Shown here piece by piece: positions 27,390 through 34,894 of a DNA stretch of 64,000 bases. Under the pieces are notes generated by a model. That model had not been told where the DNA came from. It saw only the letters and a list, made by a program, of their open reading frames with translations, and did no database searches. Origin of the DNA: Ferrovibrio sp. (GTDB lineage Bacteria > Pseudomonadota > Alphaproteobacteria > Ferrovibrionales > Ferrovibrionaceae); assembly GCF_029255545.1 (NCBI RefSeq), contig NZ_JANLJJ010000094.1:53870-117869 (forward strand). The letters run 5' to 3'. The first letter of the stretch is position 1; each line of letters starts with the position of its first letter. The translations under genes and the position numbers were made by a program.

Positions 27390-28393
27390 GCCACGGACTC
27401 CTGGGTGAAATTCCTGCGGTAGGCCGCGCAGGCCTCGTCGAAGATGTCGCGCACGATCTGGCCGGCCGGTTTGACCGCATGGATCAGGCCGACACTCTGG
27501 CCCGCCGGCAGCACGCCATTCTCGATATCGCCCTCGATGCGGCCGAGGATCGTCGCCGGCGCGCCGATTTCCTGCAGCTGGCGCGGATAGGGCAGGATCT
27601 TGTCCTGGTTATGCTCCCAGTAATTGGTGAACTTGTTGCGCAGCATGCGCACGGTCTTGCCGCTATGGGCACGGCTGATCACCGTGCCCTCCTCGTCGCG
27701 CGCGACCAGTTCGTTCTTGTAGTTGTCATGCGCGCGGGCTTCGTCGCTGGCGATGAAGCGCGTGCCCATCCAGACGCCGACGGCGCCGAGCGCCAGCGCC
27801 GCCAGCAGGCCGCGGCCATCGGCCAGGCCGCCGCCGGCGATCACCGGAATCTTCACCGCTTCCGCCACCGCCGGCACCAGCGCGGCGGTGCCGACGCGGC
27901 CGACATGGCCGCCACCGTCGCCGCCCGAGGCGATCAGCATGTCGACACCCTGCGATTCCAGCATGCGGGCCTGCCGCACATTGCCGACCACGCTCATCAC
28001 CGTGATGCCGAGCGCATGGGCATCCTCGACGACGGCGAGCGGATTGCCGAGGCCCGAGATCAGCACCGGCACGCGTTCTTCCAGGCTGACCGCGATCTGG
28101 TCCTGCACCTGGCGGGTATATTTCACCGAAGCATCGTCATCGCCCGAGACCTTGGCGAACAGGATATCGACGCCGAAGGGCTTGTCGGTGGTGTCGCGGA
28201 TGACGCGGATTTCGCGGCGCAGCTCGTCGGCAGTGAGATAGCCGGCGCCGATCACGCCGAGGCCGCCGGCGGCGGAGACGGCAGCGGCGAGACGGCCATA
28301 GGCCACCTGGCCCATGCCGGCCTGCATGATCGGATATTCGATGCCGAGGCGGCGGCACAGCACGGAATTCTTGAGAACGGAGTCAATCGACAC
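27386..28393 (-). CDS. nitronate monooxygenase / NPD-family flavoprotein
   Basis: 335 residues, GTG start overlapping the next gene region by four bases at its 3' end. FMN-binding TIM barrel: IEYPIMQAGMGQVAYGRLAAAVSAAGGLGVIGAGY at the N-terminus, SGGDGGGHVGRVGTAALVPAV (the G-G-G-H motif), and PVIAGGGLADGRGLLAALALGAVGVWMGTRF. True nitronate oxidases and FMN enoyl reductases share this fold, so in this operon it could act on an enoyl intermediate instead. Confidence 0.88.
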   Translation of the reverse strand: MSIDSVLKNSVLCRRLGIEYPIMQAGMGQVAYGRLAAAVSAAGGLGVIGAGYLTADELRREIRVIRDTTDKPFGVDILFAKVSGDDDASVKYTRQVQDQIAVSLEERVPVLISGLGNPLAVVEDAHALGITVMSVVGNVRQARMLESQGVDMLIASGGDGGGHVGRVGTAALVPAVAEAVKIPVIAGGGLADGRGLLAALALGAVGVWMGTRFIASDEARAHDNYKNELVARDEEGTVISRAHSGKTVRMLRNKFTNYWEHNQDKILPYPRQLQEIGAPATILGRIEGDIENGVLPAGQSVGLIHAVKPAGQIVRDIFDEACAAYRRNFTQESVA

Positions 28394-28427
28394 GATGGCT
28401 TCTCCCGGTACGCGCGGATGCGGCGGA

Positions 28428-29594
28428 TCAGTAGGATTTCGGCAGGCCGAGCACTTTCTCGGCGATGAAGCTGAGGATCATTTCGCGGCTGACCGGCGCG
28501 ATGCGCGGAATCATCACCTCGCGCATGTAGCGCTCGACATGGAATTCCTTGGAATAGCCATAGCCGCCATGCGTCATGACCGACTGGGTGCAGGCCTTGA
28601 AACCGGCTTCGGCGGCCAGGTATTTCGCCGCATTGGCCTCGGCGCCGCAGGGCTGGTTCGAATCGTAGAGTTCGGCGGCGCGCAGCATCATCAGGTTGGC
28701 GGCTTCCAGTTCCATCCAGTTCTGCGCCAGCGGATGCTGGATCGCCTGGTTCTGGCCGATCGGCCGGCCGAAGACGACGCGTTCGTTGGCATAGCGCGCG
28801 GCGCGCTGCAGCGCGACGCGGCCTAGCCCGATCGCTTCCGCTGCCAGCAGGATCCGCTCCGGATTGAGGCCCATCAGGATGTATTCGAAACCGCGGCCTT
28901 CCTCGCCGATGCGGTCTCCGACCGGGATCTCGAGGTTATCGATGAAGAACTGGTTCGAATCGATGCATTTGCGGCCCATTTTCTCGATTTCGCGCGCCTC
29001 GCAGCGGCTGCGGTCGAGATCGGTGTAGAACAGCGTGATGCCATCGGTGGGCCGCTTGCACTGTTCGCGCGGCGTGGTGCGGGTGAGCAGGAATAGCTTG
29101 GTGGCGCGCTGCGCCAGCGTGGTCCAGACCTTGCGTCCATTTACGATGTAGCGGTCGCCCTGCAGCACGGCCTTGGTCTTGATATTGGTGGTGTCGAGGC
29201 CGGCATCGGGCTCGGTGACGGCAAAGGACGCCATGATTTCGCCGCGGATGATCGGCGGCAGCATGCGCTGCTTCTGCTCGTCGGTGCCGAATTTCGCGAT
29301 CACTTTCGGCGCGAAGACATTCAGGTGGATCGCCGAGGCGCCGCTCATGCCGGCACCGGATTCGGCAATCGCCTGCATCATCACGGCGCCTTCGGTGATA
29401 CCCAGCCCGGCACCGCCGTATTCCGTCGGCATGGTCAGGCCAAGCCAGCCGCCATCGACCATCGCCTGCTTGAAGGCTTCGGGGAATTCGCCGTCACGGT
29501 CGCGCGCCAGCCAGTAATCGTCGCCGAATTCGGCACAGACCCGCAAAATGGCGTCACGAATAGTCTGCTGGTCAGCGGTCAGGCTGCCGGGCAT
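28428..29594 (-). CDS. acyl-CoA dehydrogenase
   Basis: 388 residues, FAD-dependent. Has the family segments AVTEPDAGLDTTNIKTKAV (FAD/substrate loop), GLNPERILLAAEAIGLGRVALQRA and ATQ-like QNQAIQHPLAQNWMELEAANLMMLRAAELYD. The C-terminus reads YGYSKEFHVERYMREVM then IPRIAPVSREMILSFIAEKVLGLPKSY, so the usual E-G-T segment that supplies the catalytic base is replaced by A-P-V-S. The base may come from elsewhere. GGGAGAA precedes the ATG. First gene of the operon, behind the IclR-type palindrome. Confidence 0.93.
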   Translation of the reverse strand: MPGSLTADQQTIRDAILRVCAEFGDDYWLARDRDGEFPEAFKQAMVDGGWLGLTMPTEYGGAGLGITEGAVMMQAIAESGAGMSGASAIHLNVFAPKVIAKFGTDEQKQRMLPPIIRGEIMASFAVTEPDAGLDTTNIKTKAVLQGDRYIVNGRKVWTTLAQRATKLFLLTRTTPREQCKRPTDGITLFYTDLDRSRCEAREIEKMGRKCIDSNQFFIDNLEIPVGDRIGEEGRGFEYILMGLNPERILLAAEAIGLGRVALQRAARYANERVVFGRPIGQNQAIQHPLAQNWMELEAANLMMLRAAELYDSNQPCGAEANAAKYLAAEAGFKACTQSVMTHGGYGYSKEFHVERYMREVMIPRIAPVSREMILSFIAEKVLGLPKSY

Positions 29595-29614
29595 GGCGTT
29601 TCTCCCATTGTTTT

Positions 29615-29630
29615 GTTCCTATATAGGAAC
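29615..29630. promoter_or_regulatory. IclR operator, catabolic operon side
   Basis: Perfect 16-bp palindrome GTTCCTATATAGGAAC, 20 bp upstream of the acyl-CoA dehydrogenase start. A further half site (ATATCGGAAC) follows at 29640-29649. It matches the site at 30571-30586 in the form RTTCC-N-ATAT-N-GGAAC. Confidence 0.75.
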
Positions 29631-29732
29631 TGAATACTTATATCGGAACAACGTAGAGAAGCGACGGCGCACCTGTCAAGCCGAATACGTCACGGATCGG
29701 AAAAAGGGTGACAGGCCTGGAGTCGGCGCGAC

Positions 29733-30557
29733 TTAAACGCTGCCGGGATAGGGTCCGGTGAAGCCGAGCAGGCGGGAGGCCCGTTCGCCGAAAGCATGCA
29801 CCAGCGCGGCGAGCCGGTCGTGCCGCGCTTTCAGCCTGGCAATCGGTGCGGCGATGGCGAACACCGCGACGACGGTGCCGTTGCGGTCGTAAACCGGTGA
29901 CGACACACCGCCCGCACCTTCGACGATTTCCTCGTAGGATGCGCTGACGCCGGTGGCGCGGATCGCAGCCAGGCTGCCGCGCACCTCTTCGGGATGCAGG
30001 CGCCGGCCGCCATTCGGCAACACGAGGTCGGTGTCGCGCAGGTAAGCATCGATCTGTTCTGCCGGCTGAAACGCCAGCAGGGTCTTGCCGAAAGCCGAGC
30101 AAAACAGCGGCCGCCGCGTGCCGATCAGCGAACTGAAGCGGATCGCGCCGCGGCTTTCGATGATGTCGACATAGACGCCGTGTCGGCGGTCGTCGCCCAT
30201 TACGCCGAGCAGCGTGGTTTCGCCGCCCTGCTCCATCATCTCGGCCAGCAGCGGATGCAAGCTGGCCGACAGCGAGGATTCCGGGGTCAGCCGCGTGCCG
30301 ATCATTGCGCCGAGCCGCAGCGCATTCGCCCCCAGCTGGTAATGCCCGTTGACCTGGGTGACATAGCTGCCGGCCTCGAGCGACCGCAGCAGGTTGAGCA
30401 GGCTGGTTTTCGGCGTCTGCAGCTTTTCGCTCAGCCGGGTCAGGGTCAGCCCGTCCTTGCTGCCGGCCAGTTCCTCGAGCGCCTGCATCACGCGCAGCGG
30501 AGAGCGCGGGCCCTCCGGGCGCGGCTCGCCATCAGAATTGGGAGTTGTGTTGTTCAT
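29733..30557 (-). CDS. IclR-family transcriptional regulator
   Basis: 274 residues. N-terminal winged helix (LRVMQALEELAGSKDGLTLTRLSEKLQTPKTSLLNLLRSLE) and IclR effector domain (LLGVMGDDRRHGVYVDIIESRGAIRFSSLIGTRRPLFCSAFGKTLLAF). It lies between the catabolic operon and the TRAP binding-protein gene. Near-identical palindromes at both promoters point to coordinate control, probably with release by a pathway intermediate. The C-terminal tail is usual for the family. Confidence 0.94.
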   Translation of the reverse strand: MNNTTPNSDGEPRPEGPRSPLRVMQALEELAGSKDGLTLTRLSEKLQTPKTSLLNLLRSLEAGSYVTQVNGHYQLGANALRLGAMIGTRLTPESSLSASLHPLLAEMMEQGGETTLLGVMGDDRRHGVYVDIIESRGAIRFSSLIGTRRPLFCSAFGKTLLAFQPAEQIDAYLRDTDLVLPNGGRRLHPEEVRGSLAAIRATGVSASYEEIVEGAGGVSSPVYDRNGTVVAVFAIAAPIARLKARHDRLAALVHAFGERASRLLGFTGPYPGSV

Positions 30558-30570
30558 ATTTTCGAATATA

Positions 30571-30586
30571 ATTCCAATATCGGAAC
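30571..30586. promoter_or_regulatory. IclR operator, regulator/dctP side
   Basis: ATTCCAATATCGGAAC, 14 bp upstream of the IclR start and about 90 bp upstream of dctP. Same half sites and spacing as 29615-29630, so IclR likely regulates itself and dctP here. Confidence 0.7.
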
Positions 30587-30676
30587 GTAGATACTACTTT
30601 CTGAGCGACGACGCCGAATATGCCGCAAGGCAAAGGCCAAACACAACCGATTCAGAAGCGGATAACCGGAGGAAAC

Positions 30677-31723
30677 ATGCCGAAATTCATACCCATGCTG
30701 GTCGCAGCTGCCGTCACGGTCGCCGGCCCTGCCCTGCTCGCCGGCACCGCCACCGCGCAGGATGGCAAGACGATCAACCTGCGCGTCGCCGATTCATTTC
30801 CGGCCGGCCATTTCATTCCCGCCACCGCCACCATTCCCTGGATGGAAGGGGTGACCAAGAAGACCAACGGCCGTGTCAAATTCGAATATTTCCCGGCCCA
30901 GCAGCTCGGCAAGGCGGCGGATCTGCTCAACCTGACCCAGACCGGCGTGGCCGATATCGGCTATGTCGGCATGTCGTATGTCTCCGACAAGATGCCGCTG
31001 TCCAGCGTCGCGCAGTTGCCCGGCGCTTTCACCACCGCCTGCGAAGGCACGCATGCCTACTGGAAACTCGCCAAGGGCGAGACGATGACCAAGCATGAAT
31101 TCGGCGCCAACAAGGTGCGGCCGCTGTTCGCCATCGTGCTGGAACCCTACCAGTTCTACACCACCAGCAAGCAGGTGCGGACGCCGGACGACGTCAAGGG
31201 CCTGAAGCTGCGCAGCACCGGCGGTGCCATGGACATCTTTGCGCGCAAGATCGGGGCGATCCCGGTGCGCATGGCGGCGCCGGAGGCGCGTGAATCGCTG
31301 TCGCGCGGCACGCTGGACGGGCTGATCTTCCCGAATGAAAGCGTGATGTCCTACGACCTACAGAGCTTCACGAAATTCGGCACCAAGGGCGGCAATTTCG
31401 GCAGCTTCGTGGCCGCCTATGTGGTCAGCGACGCGGTGTGGAAGAAAATGCCGAAGGACGTGCAGATGGTGATGACCGAGGTCGGCGAAACCGTGACCTT
31501 CAACATCTGCAAGGTGATCGATACCAATATCGGCGCGGTGCAGGACAGGTTGGCGGCCGCCGGCGTCAAATACCACACGCTGACGCCGGAGGAGCGTAAG
31601 CCTTTCGACGCGATCTCCAGTGAAGTCGCGAACGAATGGGCCGACGGTCTCGACAAGCGCGGCAAGCCGGGCAGCCAGGTGCTGAAGGAATTCCGTGCCG
31701 CCCTTGCCACGGCCAAGCCCTGA
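30677..31723 (+). CDS. dctP: TRAP transporter substrate-binding protein
   Basis: 348 residues from the ATG at 30677 (GGAGG upstream); an earlier ATG would precede the signal peptide. Signal peptide MPKFIPMLVAAAVTVAGPALLAGTATA, then a DctP fold. The conserved arginine region LKLRSTGGAMDIFARKIGAIPVRMAAPEARESLSRGTLDGLIFP holds the carboxylate-binding residues. Periplasmic receptor for the DctQM channel encoded at the other end of the divergent operon. The substrate is presumably the acid degraded by the operon. Confidence 0.95.
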   Translation: MPKFIPMLVAAAVTVAGPALLAGTATAQDGKTINLRVADSFPAGHFIPATATIPWMEGVTKKTNGRVKFEYFPAQQLGKAADLLNLTQTGVADIGYVGMSYVSDKMPLSSVAQLPGAFTTACEGTHAYWKLAKGETMTKHEFGANKVRPLFAIVLEPYQFYTTSKQVRTPDDVKGLKLRSTGGAMDIFARKIGAIPVRMAAPEARESLSRGTLDGLIFPNESVMSYDLQSFTKFGTKGGNFGSFVAAYVVSDAVWKKMPKDVQMVMTEVGETVTFNICKVIDTNIGAVQDRLAAAGVKYHTLTPEERKPFDAISSEVANEWADGLDKRGKPGSQVLKEFRAALATAKP

Positions 31724-31748
31724 ACCGACAGGGCCCAAACATCTGACG

Positions 31749-31778
31749 AAAGCCCTGGCAACTCTGCCAGGGCTTTTT
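31749..31778 (+). terminator. rho-independent terminator of dctP
   Basis: Stem AAAGCCCTGGCA / TGCCAGGGCTTT with a 4-base loop and a run of five T, 26 bp after the dctP stop. Confidence 0.92.
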
Positions 31779-31926
31779 CATTCACCGAGATTGCCTCGGC
31801 GCCCGCTCGAACAAGCAGATTCAACTATTCGACTCCAGACCTTGAATAGCCTTACCGCACACTCGCATTGCCATTTCGGTCAGTACCAACCGAGATGAGC
31901 AGACTCGTTCTGATAAATTTGTACTT
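31779..31926. other. short intergenic stretch before the decayed attachment end
   Basis: Nothing recognisable between the dctP terminator and the repeat that marks the island end. Confidence 0.4.
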
Positions 31927-32070
31927 GGGACAATTTGCGACATCCCGCTGCTAAAGCACGCTAAGAATAGCCAATCCGCCTGCAGTTTTCCGATATTCTC
32001 CAAGTTGGCCGGAGAGGGAAAGTTAGCTTCCTCTGCTTATGATGGGGTCGCTCCTCCCTGCCCCGCATGA
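31927..32070 (+). repeat. decayed tRNA-Gly attachment end (copy 1)
   Basis: Shares the arm seen at 38482 and 52826: GGGACA, a second GACA-like repeat, then CCGCTGCTAAAGCA, AATAGCCA and GCAGTTTTCC. It is followed by AGCTTCCT and a GCTTATGATGGGG-type degenerate version of the tRNA-Gly 3' end. The tRNA part no longer folds. It probably marks the left boundary of the 31.9-38.6 kb island. Confidence 0.6.
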
Positions 32071-32298
32071 TAGGTGCGTCGGCAATGCATCACCGATTTT
32101 TAACAGACTCAGCGCGTCAGCCTTCCACTTGATCAAGGGCGACTTTCATCTCGGCGGCAATCAAAGATGTAAAATGCACTCAGTACGGCATTGAGGGTGA
32201 ATCGTCAGAAATCTACTAGTAGGTCGGTATAGTGACTTCTACTGATAAATTAATTGCCACGAATCACGGGCGCCTCGACCGAAACTGGAAGTTATCTG
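32071..32298. other. intergenic with inverted CAGTAGA-type motifs
   Basis: No gene. ATCTACTA (32211-32218) and TCTACTG (32238-32244) are minus-strand versions of the CAGTAGA motif seen elsewhere in the accessory DNA. Confidence 0.35.
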
Positions 32299-32682
32299 CT
32301 ACCGAAATAGATTTCTGAGCCAACGCCAGAACGAGAAGTGCGGCCGACAGCTTTCGAAATATGCCTCTCGACGTGCTTGTTCAGATGCTCGTCCAGCCTG
32401 CACCTCAGCATCACTCCATTGAGTGGACCAGTGTACGTCCCCATTGTCTATAATGTAGTGAGATCGGCAGGGACGCTGCCAGCTTCCAACCGATGGCCAT
32501 AGCGACGGCCCCCGCGAGCCGTCGCGCACAGACCACTCAGTCGGACCAAGTGGCGTCCTGATCTTTTCACCACACCCGCAGGCACAGAGGTGAGCTGCCG
32601 TACTGTACTTTTCGGAGACATAGAGCACCCCAGGCTCCAGCACCTTCGGCATGAAATCGACTTGGCGGCGCTCAAATTTCAA
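32299..32682 (-). CDS. DUF6527-type zinc-binding protein of the Ubl operon
   Basis: 127 residues from a TTG at 32682 with GAGGCAG upstream; it overlaps the ThiF gene by 11 bp (ATG at 32652 is an alternative). The core pattern is LCACGCGEKI ... SLWPSVGSW ... CRSHYIIDNGDVHW, matching DUF6527: cysteine pairs plus C-x2-H that would bind zinc. Proteins of this family accompany multi-ubiquitin and ThiF genes in bacteria. Its exact role (E3-like adaptor, peptidase or scaffold) is not established; I infer a part in Ubl conjugation or removal. Confidence 0.8.
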   Translation of the reverse strand: MKFERRQVDFMPKVLEPGVLYVSEKYSTAAHLCACGCGEKIRTPLGPTEWSVRDGSRGPSLWPSVGSWQRPCRSHYIIDNGDVHWSTQWSDAEVQAGRASEQARREAYFESCRPHFSFWRWLRNLFR

Positions 32683-33856
32683 CGGACTGCCTCACTAGGC
32701 GCATATCGCCGACCTGGAAGATCAAGTTAAAGAACGGGTCATCATCGACATAGAGACCGAGTTTCTTTTTATACAGTAGCACAGCAAGCGACGCATTTAG
32801 CGAGTTGAGCTCCGCAATCTGAATGTTCGTTTTGTAGATATCGTCCGGGTTGTCGTGGGTCGGGACGAGCTGGGCATCACGGACCGCTTGCGCGTCCTCG
32901 GCCGAAAACAGCGTGGTTCTAACGCCGCCAGAAATCGAGCCGTGCTTGCGGTTCAGACCCATGCCGACATCGATGAAAGGAATGCCGAGCGAGATTAGTA
33001 GGTCGATAATTTTTTCTCGCGCGGATCCTTTGTCCACGCACACAAAAGCGAATGTCACACCCTCCAGATCGCCGGAGGACGTCTCATCAATGTACTTCGC
33101 ATCAAAATGCAGGCCATGGCGGAAATTGTTGTAGCGGCCGGCATAAACTTCGGCCTTGGTCTTACGCAGCTCACCATCATCAAGTAGCCGCCCTGGAGAT
33201 CGGTATGCATTGTGGACATGATAGGCATCGGCATCGAATGCCTTGATTGCCTTGACTGGTGTCTTGACCATGAAGTCGAGGACATATCCGCCTGTGCCAC
33301 CCAGCCCAATGATTGCGACGATTTCATTTTTGAATGCCGCAGCCAGATCACTGATCTCCGCGCGCGTAGTCAACGTGTCCCTGATCTTGAAGACGGATTC
33401 GTCTGGACTGCTGCCATAGGAGTTGAACGTCAGGGGGGTGACATTGTGCAAATCCATTGCCGGACCACTGATGATCGTAACGTACCGCTCTATCTTGTCG
33501 AAGAAATCGACATAGCCTGCGGCTGGTTTGTTGGAGAATTGGCGCTCGACGACCACGCGCGGCTCGACATTACTCAACTGGATCTGGTGCGGCGTATCAC
33601 CGAGGTTCGGGATCGGCTTGCCGTCCAGCCCATGCGGTGCTGATCCTGCGAATGAGACTTGGTGGTTCTGTTGCCTAACTTTCTCTTTGTCCTCGAACAC
33701 TAATAGGGTGGCGATTGCTCCCCACTTCAGCGCTCGCTCGGGACCGAGATAGGGGATATCCCGCACGACCAGATAATTGTTGTCGAACGAGATGGCATAT
33801 CCCCTCTCGGCGAGGCGCCGGATGTCGTCGTTACGACTGACCAGTGTCTGTAACAT
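32672..33856 (-). CDS. ThiF/E1-like adenylyltransferase with N-terminal extra domain
   Basis: 394 residues from the ATG at 33856 (GGAG nine bases upstream; 33871 is also possible). Residues about 1-175 are an extra domain like DUF6791, with NHQVSFAGSAPHGLDGKPIPNL conserved-looking. The E1 Rossmann fold follows: nucleotide loop IIGLGGTGGYVLDF, acidic KAFDADAYHVHNAYRSPG, then FVCVDKGSAREKII and IPFIDVGMGLN. It should adenylate the Ubl C-terminus. The whole protein has a single cysteine, in FVCVDKGS, so a classical E1 thioester site is not evident. It overlaps the Ubl gene by 26 bp. Confidence 0.88.
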   Translation of the reverse strand: MLQTLVSRNDDIRRLAERGYAISFDNNYLVVRDIPYLGPERALKWGAIATLLVFEDKEKVRQQNHQVSFAGSAPHGLDGKPIPNLGDTPHQIQLSNVEPRVVVERQFSNKPAAGYVDFFDKIERYVTIISGPAMDLHNVTPLTFNSYGSSPDESVFKIRDTLTTRAEISDLAAAFKNEIVAIIGLGGTGGYVLDFMVKTPVKAIKAFDADAYHVHNAYRSPGRLLDDGELRKTKAEVYAGRYNNFRHGLHFDAKYIDETSSGDLEGVTFAFVCVDKGSAREKIIDLLISLGIPFIDVGMGLNRKHGSISGGVRTTLFSAEDAQAVRDAQLVPTHDNPDDIYKTNIQIAELNSLNASLAVLLYKKKLGLYVDDDPFFNLIFQVGDMRLVRQSVEI

Positions 33857-34115
33857 TGAACTCCATCCCATCCTTCACCTTCACCGAGCCGCCCGGCGAG
33901 AGAACGCCTTCGGGCTTGTTCCCATGGCCCTTCTTATAGGTCACGGAGTAGGTGCGCTCTGGATGCTGGGGGTAGTCAGGAAACTCAAGGGTGACCACCT
34001 GGGCGTAGGTGATATCCTCGTTTTTCGGCCATTCGTGGGGTGTCGCCTCCACGATGATGGTGGCCGTCTTGTCGTTGCCACCTCCACCGTGGCCTTTATC
34101 CTTGTGGTCGGCCAT
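33831..34115 (-). CDS. ubiquitin-like protein (multiubiquitin family, single domain)
   Basis: 94 residues from the ATG at 34115, behind a strong AAAGGAGTC. After a flexible histidine/glycine-rich start (MADHKDKGHGGGGND) comes one beta-grasp-like domain: TATIIVEATPHEWPKNEDITYAQVV ... YSVTYKKGHGNKPEGVL ... GSVKVKDGMEFNVTDTGQS. The K-x-G-M-x-F-x-V-T-x-T ending is the hallmark of the bacterial multiubiquitin family. It ends in GQS rather than a diglycine. It would be the modifier activated by the adjacent ThiF protein. Confidence 0.85.
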   Translation of the reverse strand: MADHKDKGHGGGGNDKTATIIVEATPHEWPKNEDITYAQVVTLEFPDYPQHPERTYSVTYKKGHGNKPEGVLSPGGSVKVKDGMEFNVTDTGQS

Positions 34116-34202
34116 GGGCCTGACTCCTTTTCTCTCTATACGCTGCAAGATCGCAGCTCGTTGCATCAACCCGGTCGCAGACCGGGAACCGGTTGTGGCC
34201 GG

Positions 34203-34424
34203 CTATTTCTCTTTAACCGTCGTATTCGGGCTCCGTTTGCCGTGATCGGTCGTCACGTACCGCCCGCTGATTGCACTGCGGTAGTGATCGCCCGAAGAGC
34301 CGCTCTTACCCCGGCTTTCGTGCACGGTCGTCCCGGGGCTCGCCTTGCCATGCGCCGTCGTCACATAGCGGCCGGAGATGGCGCTCCTATAGGGGCCGCT
34401 AGCTTTTCCCTTGCTCATTTTCAT
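34203..34424 (-). CDS. small basic protein with two SGRYVT modules
   Basis: 73 residues from the ATG at 34424 (GGAAAGG upstream). It is built from two near-identical modules of about 28 residues: YRSAISGRYVTTAHGKASPG-TTVHE and YRSAISGRYVTTDHGKRSPN-TTVKE. Very basic, no hydrophobic core, probably extended. Single-module relatives are known as small uncharacterised bacterial and phage proteins. It sits at the promoter-proximal end of the Ubl operon, so it could be a substrate, adaptor or sensor peptide; this is inference. Confidence 0.7.
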   Translation of the reverse strand: MKMSKGKASGPYRSAISGRYVTTAHGKASPGTTVHESRGKSGSSGDHYRSAISGRYVTTDHGKRSPNTTVKEK

Positions 34425-34458
34425 CAACCTTTCCAAGATCTTCACCAGCCAATCTGGC

Positions 34459-34521
34459 ACGAAACCGTATGGATTAAACCATACGACTTCTATTCTGTCA
34501 ACTAATCTGTTACGGTTTCGT
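34459..34521. promoter_or_regulatory. operator palindromes between Ubl operon and XRE/ImmA pair
   Basis: CGTATGG (34466-34472), six bases, then CCATACG (34479-34485). A wider pair, ACGAAACCGTA (34459-34469) and its exact reverse complement (34511-34521), spans the divergent promoter region. Placement between genes starting at 34424 (minus) and 34573 (plus) fits XRE repressor sites. Confidence 0.65.
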
Positions 34522-34572
34522 CAGGATATTAGCAGTCCCCGTAGGGGCAGATTTTTATGCAGCGGAGGGCGA

Positions 34573-34893
34573 GTGGCGCTATCAGACAATATTCGGAAGC
34601 ATCGTGAGCGCGCGCGAAAGTCGTTGCAGGAACTTGCAGATGCGACAGGTGCGTCGAAGGCGCACATCTGGGAAATCGAGACGAACCGTGCGAAGAATCC
34701 GTCGATTGATTTACTGACGAAAATATCAAGCGTACTCGGCGTGAGTGTCGCAGAACTGGTCGGTGAGAATCCTCGCGATCCAGACGAAGCCCCCGAGATT
34801 GTCGCTATGTACCGAGACCTTAAAGGCCTCTCCGAAGGCGACCGGAAAGTGATCCAGGAGATGATCTCGCACTTCCGAAAGCGCAAGGACTGA
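34573..34893 (+). CDS. XRE-family repressor
   Basis: 106 residues from GTG at 34573 with GGAGGGC upstream; the frame is open further upstream but with no good start. Helix-turn-helix at about 5-60 (NIRKHRERARKSLQELADATGASKAHIWEIETNRAKNPSIDLLTKISSVLGVSVAEL). A short C-terminal tail (EGDRKVIQEMISHFRKRKD) could be the cleavage-sensitive part. One base separates its stop from the ImmA gene. Divergent from the Ubl operon, so it likely represses it. Confidence 0.9.
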   Translation: MALSDNIRKHRERARKSLQELADATGASKAHIWEIETNRAKNPSIDLLTKISSVLGVSVAELVGENPRDPDEAPEIVAMYRDLKGLSEGDRKVIQEMISHFRKRKD

Positions 34894-34894
34894 C

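Noticed and set aside
34203-34424. CRISPR-like repeat from the duplicated DNA modules
   Set aside because: Only two diverged copies, in frame within a protein; no array or cas genes in the window.
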